A stretch of DNA of 64,000 nt from positions 310,001-374,000 of the forward strand of contig JAFWGI010000005.1 of assembly GCA_017512425.1 (NCBI GenBank). Reading direction: 5' to 3'. Position numbers and translations under genes: made by a program. Below, piece by piece: positions 1 through 7,929 of the stretch. This DNA is from Hyphomicrobium sp. GTDB lineage: Bacteria > Pseudomonadota > Alphaproteobacteria > Rhizobiales > Hyphomicrobiaceae. Under the pieces are notes generated by a model, which did not search any database, had not been told where the DNA came from, and saw nothing but the letters and a program-made list of their open reading frames with translations. How positions within the stretch are numbered: position 1 is the stretch's first letter; every line of letters begins with the position of its first letter.

Positions 1-123
1 GCGTCAACGGCGTCTGACGTCGTCTGGCGGCGTACAAAGGCGGCGCTCCACGTGCCTGCCGCTGATCGCCAACGGCTGGAATCAGCCGTCGCGGCGATGT
101 TAGATAATACGCCTACGTCGTAA
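1..123 (+). CDS. C-terminal end of an unidentified protein, cut by the window edge
   Basis: Frame 1 is open from the first base to a TAA at 121-123 and encodes about 40 residues. They end in an amphipathic helix-like stretch (AADRQRLESAVAAML) followed by a short polar tail. Codons mostly end in G or C, as in the certain genes nearby. I cannot assign a family from this fragment. It could be a chance open frame, but the composition favours a real gene end. Confidence 0.4.
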   Translation, partial: ASTASDVVWRRTKAALHVPAADRQRLESAVAAMLDNTPTS

Positions 124-486
124 TTCGGCGATTACGAAGACTATCGCGTTACTTTGCAGTATCCCTCAAGCATTGAGTAGAAGTTGCGTCGGGGCGCCGC
201 ACTTCATTCGAGATAAATTATGCGGGTTTCTTGCTGCGCGGCTGAAAATGTTTGGTCGGGCCGTCGAATACTATTGATGTTAAGTATCAATATATATTGG
301 CGGTTGCTCGCGTAAGTAAAAACTACCTAGTCCTCTTCACGGTTAACCATCTTCATCAATTGTGAGTCGTCTTTTCAAATGTTGGCGTGTAGGCGGTCGA
401 ATGTTCAAGTGGTTAACACGGGGTTAAGGCGGATGCCGGGTCGTGCGGGGCACGCGCTAGGGACGCCTGCGTAGGGAGTTTGTAGT
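124..486. other. AT-rich intergenic region upstream of the M15 peptidase
   Basis: No convincing gene is seen. The stretch is clearly richer in A and T than the flanking genes. It holds a 7-bp inverted repeat (TATTGAT at 272-278, ATCAATA at 286-292), a GGTTAACC palindrome at 341-348, a CtrA-type box at 413-427 and the ribosome binding site GGGAG at 474-478 of the next gene. It looks like a complex promoter region. Confidence 0.5.
413..427 (+). promoter_or_regulatory. Candidate CtrA binding site (TTAA-N7-TTAA)
   Basis: The sequence is TTAA CACGGGG TTAA, a perfect match to the full CtrA consensus of alphaproteobacteria. It lies about 60 bp upstream of the start codon of the M15 peptidase gene, which is a usual place for a regulator acting at the promoter. 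No ctrA gene is in the window, so the assignment rests on the motif alone. Confidence 0.5.
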
Positions 487-1170
487 ATGTTTGTATCGCG
501 TATCTCGCAGACGGTTCGCGCTGTCGCGCTCGGCGCCGTTGCATTGGCGCTTGCTGCTATCTCGGGCGTCGCCGTTTCGACAGCCGCTCATGCCGACGCT
601 GTTCCGTTCTGGGAGCAGGCTGACATCGACGCCAAGAAGGCCAAGTCGCGCAAAGCGTATGGTTATAAGCCGTCGAAGTCGAAGGCTTACGGCTCAAAGT
701 CCGGCAAGAAGAAATATTACGCCAAGAAGAGCTCCAAGAAGCTTGGCGGCTACGCATCGGCTACCGAGCCGGCGAAGAAAAAGAGCAAGGGCGTCCGCGT
801 CGCCGCGCTGGGCAACAGCTATTATCCGGAACAGAACGCAGCTCCGGCAAAGAGCCTGTCGGGTGGCGGCGTGCGTTGGGTCGCGTCGGCTGGCTGCCTG
901 AATGGGTCGCTGAAGTCGGTCATCTACTCGGTCGCCGCGAACTACGGACCGGTGACCGTAAACTCGACGTGCCGCAGCTCAGGTCATAACCGCCGGGTAG
1001 GCGGTGCGCCGAAGTCGAAGCATCTTTCGGGCAACGCTGTCGATTTCCGCGTCCGCGGTAATGTCGGCGCCGTCTACGCTTACCTCCGAAGCAGCGGCAG
1101 TGTCGGCGGCCTGAAGCACTACGGCGGTGGATTGTTCCACATCGACTCGGGCGAACGACGGAGCTGGTAA
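487..1170 (+). CDS. Secreted M15-type (D-Ala-D-Ala carboxypeptidase-like) protein
   Basis: The 227-residue product starts with a signal peptide (hydrophobic run about residues 12-35, ending AHA). A Lys/Ser/Tyr-rich linker follows to about residue 110, then a C-terminal domain with the M15 zinc ligands: SKHLSGNAVDF supplies His and Asp, and FHIDSG near the end supplies the last His. The family cuts or trims peptidoglycan peptides in the periplasm. The basic linker may bind an anionic surface, which is an inference. GGGAG eight bases before ATG supports the start. A CtrA-type box upstream and a terminator downstream suggest a single-gene, possibly cell-cycle-timed unit. Confidence 0.8.
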   Translation: MFVSRISQTVRAVALGAVALALAAISGVAVSTAAHADAVPFWEQADIDAKKAKSRKAYGYKPSKSKAYGSKSGKKKYYAKKSSKKLGGYASATEPAKKKSKGVRVAALGNSYYPEQNAAPAKSLSGGGVRWVASAGCLNGSLKSVIYSVAANYGPVTVNSTCRSSGHNRRVGGAPKSKHLSGNAVDFRVRGNVGAVYAYLRSSGSVGGLKHYGGGLFHIDSGERRSW

Positions 1171-1175
1171 GTGAC

Positions 1176-1208
1176 AGCCGCCGGCAATCCTCCGGCGGCT
1201 TTTCCTTC
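1176..1208 (+). terminator. Rho-independent terminator after the M15 peptidase
   Basis: AGCCGCCGG (1176-1184) and CCGGCGGCT (1192-1200) form a perfect 9-bp stem with a 7-base loop, followed by TTTTCCTT. It begins six bases after the stop codon. Confidence 0.8.
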
Positions 1209-1266
1209 ACGGACTTATTAGAAAGCAGCTTAGAATAGCAGCGCGCAGGCCGGCGGTTGACGAAAG

Positions 1267-2958
1267 TCAGTTCGAGCCGCCTGCGCGTCCTGCTGCGACC
1301 GCGCGATGCAGCAGCAGCACCGGTATCAGTCCGATCAGCACGATCGCGACGGCGCCGACGGCAGCTTCTTCGAATTGCTCGGCAGCCGTCAGGGCGTACA
1401 TCCGCGTTGCCAGCGTCTCAAAATTAAATGGCCTGAGCAGCAGCGTCGCCGGAAGCTCTTTCATTGCGTCGACGAAGACGAGCAGCGCGGCTGCACCAAG
1501 TGCCGGTTTGAGCATCGGCAGGTGGATCATGCGGAGCGCGGCAGAACGCCGTGTGCCTAGCGTTTTCGCGGCTGCATCTATGTTTGGCGAAATGCGCTCC
1601 AGCCCCGCCTCAATGCTCGATATGGCGACCGCCAGGAAACGGATAACCAGGGCTGCCGTCACCGCGAATAGCGAACCCGACAGCAGCAGGCCTGTTGAAA
1701 TTGAAAACGTACTGCGCATCCAGGCGTCGAGCCCGTTGTCGAAGGCTGCGAGTGGCACCAGCAGGCCGATAGCGAGAACCGTGCCGGGCAACGCATAGCC
1801 AAAGCCCGACATGCGGACCGCGAGAAGGGTCGCTGCCGTTCGGTGCAGCCGCGCGGCGTAGGTGAACAAGAGCGCGAGCGCAACCGCGACGCCGCTCGCC
1901 GTCGCCGACAGCATCAGGCTATTGCCCGCAGCCGTTAAAAAGCCTGCGCTGTCGAAAACCGAGATGCGGCCTAGGGCACGCCATATCAAAACGGCGAACG
2001 GCAGGACAAAGCCGAGCAAAACCGGCAACGCGACAAATGCCAGCGCGGCATAGGCGCGAGCGCCAGCCAGCGTTTCGAAGGGAATCGCGCGGTAACGGCC
2101 GGTCGTGTGATGAAATTCGGCATCGCCGCGGGCAATGCGCTCGCCGATCAAAAGCACGGCAATCATGACGAGCATCACCAACGCCAATTGCGCAGCACCA
2201 GGAAGATTGGAGCGCTGCATCCACGTTGCATAAATGCTGGCCGACAGCGTTTCGACACCGAGGTATTGCACGGCGCCGAGATCGTTCAGGCATTCCATCA
2301 TGACAAGCAAAACGCCGGCTGCGAGCGCTGGCCGCGCCATTGGCAGCGCAACCTTCCAGAATGCGCCGGATGAGGTTTGACCGAGCGTGCGCGCGACTTC
2401 CAGCGCACAAACCGATTGCTGGACAAAGCTCGCGCGTGCCGAGAGGTAGACGTATGGATAGAGCGCCAAAGCGAAGATGATGATGGCGCCGCCCAAGGAG
2501 CGTATGTCGGGTATCGCCGTGGCGAACGCGCTATGCGGACCAAAAGCTGCACGCAGGCTCAACTGAACCGGCCCTGCAAAATCGAGCAGATCTACGTAAG
2601 CGTACGAAACGATATAGATCGGCATCGCCAGCGGTAGCACAAGGAGCCGGTCGGCTAGGTCTCGCCCCGGAAAGCGAAACATCGTGACCAGCCACGCCGT
2701 CGCCGTGCCGATGGCAAGCGCAAGCGCACTGGCGCCGGCGAGTAGCAGCACCGTATTTTTCAGCGCACTCGGCAGGACGGTCGCCAACAAATGCGGCCAA
2801 CTGCTCTCAGTGGCCGATAGAGCGATCCAAACAATTGCGAGGATCGGCAGCGCGAGCAAAGCGGCTGCCGCAACGGCGGTCCACGCCCAGCGGTCGTGAC
2901 CGACGGTATCGCGGAGTTTCGGCAAGCCAGCCTTGAGGATCGCGGTCGCGCTGCTCAT
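1267..2958 (-). CDS. fbpB: Iron(III) ABC transporter permease, fused double-domain (FbpB type)
   Basis: The 563-residue membrane protein has about 12 hydrophobic segments in two halves. Each half carries a binding-protein-dependent transport inner-membrane domain, with EAA-like loops near LEVARTLGQTSSGAFWKVALP and AAKTLGTRRSAALRMIHLP. This fused arrangement is typical of FbpB/SfuB ferric iron permeases. It is the last gene of a three-gene minus-strand unit after the binding protein and an unknown gene. No ATP-binding subunit lies on either side, so the ATPase must be encoded elsewhere. The substrate is inferred from the partner binding protein. Confidence 0.88.
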   Translation of the reverse strand: MSSATAILKAGLPKLRDTVGHDRWAWTAVAAAALLALPILAIVWIALSATESSWPHLLATVLPSALKNTVLLLAGASALALAIGTATAWLVTMFRFPGRDLADRLLVLPLAMPIYIVSYAYVDLLDFAGPVQLSLRAAFGPHSAFATAIPDIRSLGGAIIIFALALYPYVYLSARASFVQQSVCALEVARTLGQTSSGAFWKVALPMARPALAAGVLLVMMECLNDLGAVQYLGVETLSASIYATWMQRSNLPGAAQLALVMLVMIAVLLIGERIARGDAEFHHTTGRYRAIPFETLAGARAYAALAFVALPVLLGFVLPFAVLIWRALGRISVFDSAGFLTAAGNSLMLSATASGVAVALALLFTYAARLHRTAATLLAVRMSGFGYALPGTVLAIGLLVPLAAFDNGLDAWMRSTFSISTGLLLSGSLFAVTAALVIRFLAVAISSIEAGLERISPNIDAAAKTLGTRRSAALRMIHLPMLKPALGAAALLVFVDAMKELPATLLLRPFNFETLATRMYALTAAEQFEEAAVGAVAIVLIGLIPVLLLHRAVAAGRAGGSN

Positions 2959-2989
2959 GGCTGGCTTGGGTTCCGCTGAAGTTCCGGTC

Positions 2990-3514
2990 CTACATCAACC
3001 GGGATTTGCCGACGCGCAAGGCGCACGTTGCCGGGCAAACGGATTCTGCGGAAAGGATTTGGTTTACCGAACGCAAACCGCCCGCGAACTTCTGCGCGCC
3101 GGTTAGAGCATCGCCGATGTCGTCGCTGCCGATCAACGCCGTCGTCGACGCGCGAAGGGCATCGCGGGCATTGTGTTGGCAGGCGGCGATCATCGAGATC
3201 GCGAGGCATTCGTCACGGCAGAAACCGCTACAACCCGGCGCTTGAACGCGAATGTTACGCTCGGACGTCGCCGAGACCGCGCGCACGAACTGCGATAGGT
3301 CGAGCAGCAACAGCTTTGCGTGGTCATTGCCGAGGGTGCTGGAAAACGTATTCCAGGCCTCTTCCCAGGAACCGATTTCGCCGGTGGTGAAGCCGGTTAG
3401 CCAGCAGCGGAAGCCGACACCAACGAGACGCTCTGGCGCGCGTGACTGAAGTGGAATGACGTTGTTCGCAGCCGTCTGTGTGGCGCGGATAACGAGGGGT
3501 GCATTTGTGGCCAT
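2990..3514 (-). CDS. Conserved-looking Cys-containing protein of unknown function in the iron-transport operon
   Basis: The 174-residue soluble protein has no signal peptide or membrane segment, and I do not recognise a family. Notable are a cluster of three cysteines spaced by three residues (CSGFCRDEC), another Cys eight residues later, and a CPATC motif near the C terminus, all of which could bind metal or form disulfides. GAGG lies six bases before its ATG. It is 32 bp upstream of the permease and 60 bp downstream of the binding protein, the place where an fbp operon would carry other transport genes. A role in iron handling or regulation is inferred from position only. Confidence 0.75.
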   Translation of the reverse strand: MATNAPLVIRATQTAANNVIPLQSRAPERLVGVGFRCWLTGFTTGEIGSWEEAWNTFSSTLGNDHAKLLLLDLSQFVRAVSATSERNIRVQAPGCSGFCRDECLAISMIAACQHNARDALRASTTALIGSDDIGDALTGAQKFAGGLRSVNQILSAESVCPATCALRVGKSRLM

Positions 3515-3574
3515 ATGGACCTCGAGACGAAAAAGGTGGAGCGGACGGCGTCACTGCCGCCGCAAATCATGGGT

Positions 3575-4609
3575 TTAGGAATTGGGGCCGGCGTCGAACC
3601 GCACGCGGTCGACCATTTCAGAGGCCTTCTTGCGGAACTCCGCGATCTTTGACAGCGGAAGCGGATCTGCGTTCAGCGGTCCCCAAGACTCGACCATGTC
3701 CGACGCCTTGACGCCTGCGACGACCGGATATTCGCCGTTTGCCTCGGCATAAAGCTGCTGAGCTTCAGGTGAAACGAGGAATTCCATCAGCGCTTTGGCG
3801 TTCGCTGCATTTGGTGCATTCGCCGCAAGCGCCATGCCCGACGCGTTGATGTGCGTGCCGCGATCTGCAGCGTTCGGGAAAAGCATGTGCACGGCGTCAG
3901 CCCAGGGCTTCTGCTCCGGGTTTTTCTGCATCGCGACCATGTAATAGCTGTTGCCGATCGCGAGATCGCAAAGTCCGGCCTGGACGTCGCGAACCTGTTC
4001 GCGGTCGCCGCCAGCGGGCTTGCGCGCGAGATTATTCTTGACGCCGGTCAGCCATGCCTCGGCTTTTTCTTCGCCGAGATGCGCGATCATCGAGGCAATC
4101 AGCGCCACGTTGTAGGTGTGCTGACCCGACCGCGCGCAGATTTTGCCGCGCCATTTCGGATCGGCGAGCTCTTCGTAGGTGATCGCGGTCTGTGGAACGC
4201 GATCCTTGGACGCGTAGACGATGCGCGCGCGGCGCGTCAGAGCAAACCAATGTCCCTCTGGCTCGCGCAATGCGGCGGGGACGGCCTTGTCGATCACATC
4301 GGACTTGAGCTGAGCGGTAACGCCTGCCGTAACGGCCTGCATGAGCAGACCGGATTCGTTGGTCAGCAGTACGTCGGCGGCGCTGTTCTTGCCTTCCGCC
4401 GTCATGCGCTCGATCAAGCCTGTCGTCGCAAATACGACGTTCGTCTTGATGCCCGTTTTAGCGGTGAACGCCTGCAGCAGAGGATCGATGAGCTTCGGCT
4501 CACGATACGAATAAATATTCACCTCACCATCTGCGATGGCAGGTGTCACAAGAGCCGAAAATGAAAGGGCGAGGGCGATGCGCGCGACGGCGCCAGAGAG
4601 ACGAAGCAT
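3575..4609 (-). CDS. fbpA: Periplasmic iron(III)-binding protein (FbpA/FutA type)
   Basis: The 344-residue protein has a clear signal peptide (residues 1-26, ending AIA-DG). The mature part opens with VNIYSYREPKLIDPLL, as in FbpA/FutA ferric-binding proteins, and carries the paired tyrosine iron ligands in AIGNSYYMVAM. It binds Fe3+ in the periplasm and hands it to the permease encoded downstream. GGAG lies eight bases before ATG. It is the first gene of the operon, and an Irr-type box lies about 145 bp upstream, consistent with iron control. Confidence 0.92.
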   Translation of the reverse strand: MLRLSGAVARIALALSFSALVTPAIADGEVNIYSYREPKLIDPLLQAFTAKTGIKTNVVFATTGLIERMTAEGKNSAADVLLTNESGLLMQAVTAGVTAQLKSDVIDKAVPAALREPEGHWFALTRRARIVYASKDRVPQTAITYEELADPKWRGKICARSGQHTYNVALIASMIAHLGEEKAEAWLTGVKNNLARKPAGGDREQVRDVQAGLCDLAIGNSYYMVAMQKNPEQKPWADAVHMLFPNAADRGTHINASGMALAANAPNAANAKALMEFLVSPEAQQLYAEANGEYPVVAGVKASDMVESWGPLNADPLPLSKIAEFRKKASEMVDRVRFDAGPNS

Positions 4610-4752
4610 CTTTTACTCCAATAAGCGAGGTTCAAGGCCTCGGTATCGGTCAGCGATCGATTAATCGAACGCACGGTTCCATTGAACGCGTCGCGATGAG
4701 TTAGCGCGATGATCGAGAGAAGGTCAATCGCAACTTCGTCTCGTGCAAGACA

Positions 4753-4767
4753 TTAGAATTATTATAA
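4753..4767. promoter_or_regulatory. Candidate Irr-type iron box upstream of fbpA
   Basis: The sequence TTAGAA TTA TTATAA differs at one position from the alphaproteobacterial iron control element TTAGAA-N3-TTCTAA. It sits in an AT-rich pocket about 145 bp upstream of the iron-binding protein start, in the promoter region of the fbp operon. Irr or another Fur-family protein is the likely ligand. This is a motif-based inference. Confidence 0.5.
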
Positions 4768-4824
4768 ATATTTAGATCGTATGACGAATGCGCCGGTGCG
4801 TTCGATGGCGGCTCGCAATCGCGA

Positions 4825-6243
4825 TCACAGGGCGCTGCTTGCGAGGTCTTTCGCGAATGCCAGCATGACGATTGTGCCGCGACCGGGCATGGTATCGATT
4901 TCGAACTCCGCACCGTTTTCGGCCGCAAGCCGGCGCACGAGCCTCAGACCGATGCCCTGGCCGCCGCCGGCACGCGCCGTCAGTTCATTGGCGCCATCAT
5001 CATACGAGCGCGCGAGTGTCGCCTCATCGATCCCCTCGCCCGTGTCGCGAACCACTATGAAGACGGCGCCGTCATTCAAGTAGCCGGTGACGACCCGGAC
5101 CTCGCCGCCAGGCGGCGTAAACTTCAAGGCGTTCGTCAGCAGGTTCAAAAGAATTTGCCGTACCGCAGTCGCGTTGGCACGAATGAGCGTCAGTCGCGGT
5201 TCGGCATCAAGCGTCAGCGTAAGCCGGCGCTGTCCAGCAAGCGGCTGCAATGACGAGACCGTGTCGCGCGCCAGCTCCGTCAAATCGCACGGTTTGAAGG
5301 CGTCATGCTGCCGGTCAGATCCGCCCGAAGGGTATGCCAGCATGTCTTGGATGACGGCCAACGCATGCGTCGCGCTCGAATGAATATCGGCTGCATATCC
5401 CAAGTACTTGTGATTGCCCATCACGCCAAGACGCTCGTCGCGCATGATTTCCGCCGCTGCAGCAATGGCGGTCAATGGCGTTTTCAATTCGTGCGCAAGT
5501 TTTGCGATATCGCCAGCCGCCAATGACAGTTTTGATCCTGTATCAATGTTTGGGGCGCTTAAGCTGGCATCGTTTGCGCGTAGCTCGGCGGCTGGCGTTG
5601 GCGCGGGTGGTTGCTCTGGCTCGGCGCGCGGCGGCTTTTCCGGCGCGTATTGAGATGTCGAAGCGCTATCAATATCGGCTGCAGAACCAATGTCCGGTCT
5701 CGCGGCCCTTTGTGCCTCCCGAATGCGCCGGGCGATTTCTTTCAGCGTTTCGCTATCGTCGCGCTCAATTCTCGGCGGCGGGTCGTCATTGGCGGCAATC
5801 GTTTCAGCGGGCAACGGTGGCGCAGTGCGCGGTGCAGGTGTGCTATTGATTTGCGACTGATCACTCGGCGGTTGAAAGATGATCGTGACGTGCGTTGCAA
5901 TGGCGACCGCGTCGGTGAGATCGGCGTCGGCTCGTGCGATATGGCACGGCAATGTAACGGCGCGGCCGTTTCGCCAGAATATCAGCGCGCGCTGCGCCGG
6001 ACTAATTAAGCCATCCTTGGCAAGGGCGCGTACCGCAGATATCGCGGGCATGGCGCTGTCCATCGCATAGGGCAACGGTATCGCGCGGGTAAGGCCGAGC
6101 GCTGAAAGACCGCCAGCATTTGCCGCGACGATTTCCGAGGTCAAACAATTGATGACGACGGCAGGCAGCGGCTCCGCAATCAGCCGGGCGGCATAAGCTC
6201 GGCCGCGATCAGCCACCGGCGTCAGCGAAGGTTCGGCCATCAT
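4825..6243 (-). CDS. Soluble PAS-type sensor histidine kinase
   Basis: The 472-residue protein has no membrane segment. Residues about 15-125 look like a PAS-type sensor domain, followed by a Pro/Ala-rich linker. The kinase core begins near 240: H box with His251 (KLAHELKTPLTAI), N box with Asn371 (NLLTNALKF), then G1 (DTGEGID, about 400) and G2 (GGGQGIGLRL, about 427). All catalytic motifs are intact. No response regulator gene is next to it, so it is an orphan kinase and its signal and partner are unknown. Soluble PAS kinases of this group in Hyphomicrobiales often feed the DivK/CtrA cell-cycle pathway, but nothing here proves that. Confidence 0.85.
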   Translation of the reverse strand: MMAEPSLTPVADRGRAYAARLIAEPLPAVVINCLTSEIVAANAGGLSALGLTRAIPLPYAMDSAMPAISAVRALAKDGLISPAQRALIFWRNGRAVTLPCHIARADADLTDAVAIATHVTIIFQPPSDQSQINSTPAPRTAPPLPAETIAANDDPPPRIERDDSETLKEIARRIREAQRAARPDIGSAADIDSASTSQYAPEKPPRAEPEQPPAPTPAAELRANDASLSAPNIDTGSKLSLAAGDIAKLAHELKTPLTAIAAAAEIMRDERLGVMGNHKYLGYAADIHSSATHALAVIQDMLAYPSGGSDRQHDAFKPCDLTELARDTVSSLQPLAGQRRLTLTLDAEPRLTLIRANATAVRQILLNLLTNALKFTPPGGEVRVVTGYLNDGAVFIVVRDTGEGIDEATLARSYDDGANELTARAGGGQGIGLRLVRRLAAENGAEFEIDTMPGRGTIVMLAFAKDLASSAL

Positions 6244-6432
6244 GATAAAATCGCTAATGTTCGTCGTGCGTTAGCGTGATGCGTTCGGGACTTATAGCCG
6301 ATTTGCCCCACATGCGGCAGATTCCGCGCCTTTTTTTAGGCACAACACCCGGTTCCCTACACAGAAATCGCACGGCAACACGTCGGCAGCTACGTACCTC
6401 GGAGGCGCGGGCACGGCTCTTTTGGAAATTTG

Positions 6433-6457
6433 GGAATAACGGGCCGGCTGGCACGTT
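6433..6457 (+). promoter_or_regulatory. Candidate ECF sigma-dependent promoter
   Basis: GGAAT (6433-6437) and CGTT (6454-6457) are separated by 16 bases. This matches the GGAAC-N16/17-CGTT pattern of alphaproteobacterial stress-type ECF promoters with one base changed. It lies about 30 bp before the GTG start of the sigma gene, so transcription would start shortly before a GGGGGGAA ribosome binding site. It suggests autoregulation or control by EcfG. Confidence 0.45.
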
Positions 6458-6487
6458 GTTGGTTCAAGCTGGCGGGGGGAAGCGCCT

Positions 6488-7018
6488 GTGTCGAATGACA
6501 TCCGGGACCGGATGGTGGAGCTGCTGCCGCGATTGCGGCGGTTTGCTTACGCGCTAACGGGAAGCTTGGACAAGGCGGATGACCTTGTCCAGGACACCTG
6601 CGCGCGTGCGCTGGCGAACGCGGATCAATGGCAGCCCGGAACGCGGTTGGATAGTTGGATGTATCGTATCGCACAAAATCTTTGGTTCGATCGTTTGCGG
6701 TCGCAGAAGGTGCGCGGCGAGGTCGTCGACATCGATGGCGCGCTGGAAATCGCCGGTAGCGATGGACGAGACGTGACGGACAGCCGGTTGACCCTGCAGG
6801 CCGTCGCCACAAGCATTTCGCGTCTTCCGGCTGATCAGCAGCTGGTCATTGCGCACGTCTGCATCGACGGATTGTCGTACAAGGAAGCGGCCGACGCGCT
6901 CGGCATACCCTTAGGAACGGTGATGAGCCGTTTGGCGCGCGCGCGCACGGCTTTGCATGAAGCTCTGACCGGCGGTGGCGATATTGCTGCGGCCGCAGCC
7001 AAAGGAGGAACGCCATGA
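6488..7018 (+). CDS. ECF-family RNA polymerase sigma factor
   Basis: The 176-residue protein has the two regions of an ECF sigma factor. Sigma-2 covers about residues 10-75 (DKADDLVQDTCARAL and WMYRIAQNLWFDRLR); sigma-4 covers about 110-160 (LPADQQLVIAHVCIDGLSYKEAA and a helix-turn-helix around GIPLGTVMSRLARAR). It should direct RNA polymerase to a small stress or envelope regulon. The start is GTG behind a purine-rich GGGGGGAA. Its stop overlaps the start of the anti-sigma gene by four bases, so the two are translationally coupled. It is not the usual ecfG locus: no phyR or nepR is present. Confidence 0.9.
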   Translation: MSNDIRDRMVELLPRLRRFAYALTGSLDKADDLVQDTCARALANADQWQPGTRLDSWMYRIAQNLWFDRLRSQKVRGEVVDIDGALEIAGSDGRDVTDSRLTLQAVATSISRLPADQQLVIAHVCIDGLSYKEAADALGIPLGTVMSRLARARTALHEALTGGGDIAAAAAKGGTP

Positions 7019-7821
7019 GCGGTATCTCCGATGAAATGTTGATGGCCTACGTTGACGGCGAATTGGATGGCAGTGCGCGGACCGCCGTTGAAACTTATCT
7101 CGCCAGCGTTCCAGAAGGCGTTGAGCGGTTACGCGTGTTTGAAGCGACGGGACGAGGGCTCAGCAGTCTGTTCGATCAGCCGATGCGTGAACCCGTGCCG
7201 CAACGTTTGCTCGATGCGGTCAATGCACCCGCCGATGTCGTGGCGTTTGATCGGTCAAAACGTGCGCGCCAGCGGCCAATTGCGATGACGTGGCCAACAG
7301 CGCTCGCGGCATCACTGACAATTCTCGCGGCCGGCGGCAGCGCCTACTGGCTTGCAAGCCAGTCCGGATCAAAACTGGAAGATAATCTTGGCGTTGAAAT
7401 TGCGAGCAATGGTGACCGTCTCGCGTCGCGGCAGGTTGCCTCTGTTCTGGATACTGCCGCATCGGGAACGACGACAGCAGCCATGATCGATAGCCAGAGC
7501 GCTCGGATCAAGCCGGTCTACACATTCGCGACAGCAAGCAGCGGCTTCTGCCGCCAATTTATGATCTCGGCGCAAGATGCAACGGCTTTTGGATCAGTTG
7601 CGTGCAAATCGCCGGATGGCCGCTGGCGCATCGAAGCGTATGAAGCATTGGACCCAAACCGCTCCACAGCGGCTGGCAAAATCGCACCGGCTTCGGGTAC
7701 TGCCGGACCGAATTCGGTTGAAGATGCCGTCGATCGGTTGATTGACGGTGACGTCCTGAGTCTCGAAGCCGAGCGCGCCGTTATCGAGCGCGGATGGCAG
7801 GCACGGAGCGATCGCGAATAG
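7015..7821 (+). CDS. Membrane-anchored anti-sigma factor
   Basis: The 268-residue protein has a cytoplasmic N-terminal helical region (MLMAYVDGELDG, typical of ECF anti-sigma domains). It lacks the HxxxCxxC zinc motif of ZAS proteins. One membrane segment lies at about residues 93-112, and a periplasmic C-terminal domain of about 150 residues follows. It is expected to hold the upstream sigma factor inactive until a signal acts on the periplasmic part. ATGA overlap with the sigma gene fits fixed stoichiometry. A subtilase gene converges on it and might take part in signalling, which is untested. Confidence 0.82.
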   Translation: MSGISDEMLMAYVDGELDGSARTAVETYLASVPEGVERLRVFEATGRGLSSLFDQPMREPVPQRLLDAVNAPADVVAFDRSKRARQRPIAMTWPTALAASLTILAAGGSAYWLASQSGSKLEDNLGVEIASNGDRLASRQVASVLDTAASGTTTAAMIDSQSARIKPVYTFATASSGFCRQFMISAQDATAFGSVACKSPDGRWRIEAYEALDPNRSTAAGKIAPASGTAGPNSVEDAVDRLIDGDVLSLEAERAVIERGWQARSDRE

Positions 7822-7861
7822 ACGGACAATATCAAAGCGGACCGCCACGGACCGCGATGAC

Positions 7862-7929
7862 GAGACTTTCTTTTGTTCCGAAGCTGGCCATCCCGCTGGC
7901 GGGCATGGGGCGAAAGAAAGTCTCTTTTT
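7862..7929 (+). terminator. Long hairpin terminator between convergent genes
   Basis: GAGACTTTCTTT (7862-7873) and AAAGAAAGTCTC (7913-7924) form a perfect 12-bp outer stem. The 39-base interior holds a second hairpin, CCCGC-TG-GCGGG. On the + strand a TTTTT run follows directly. It ends one base short of the stop codon of the convergent protease gene. Confidence 0.7.
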
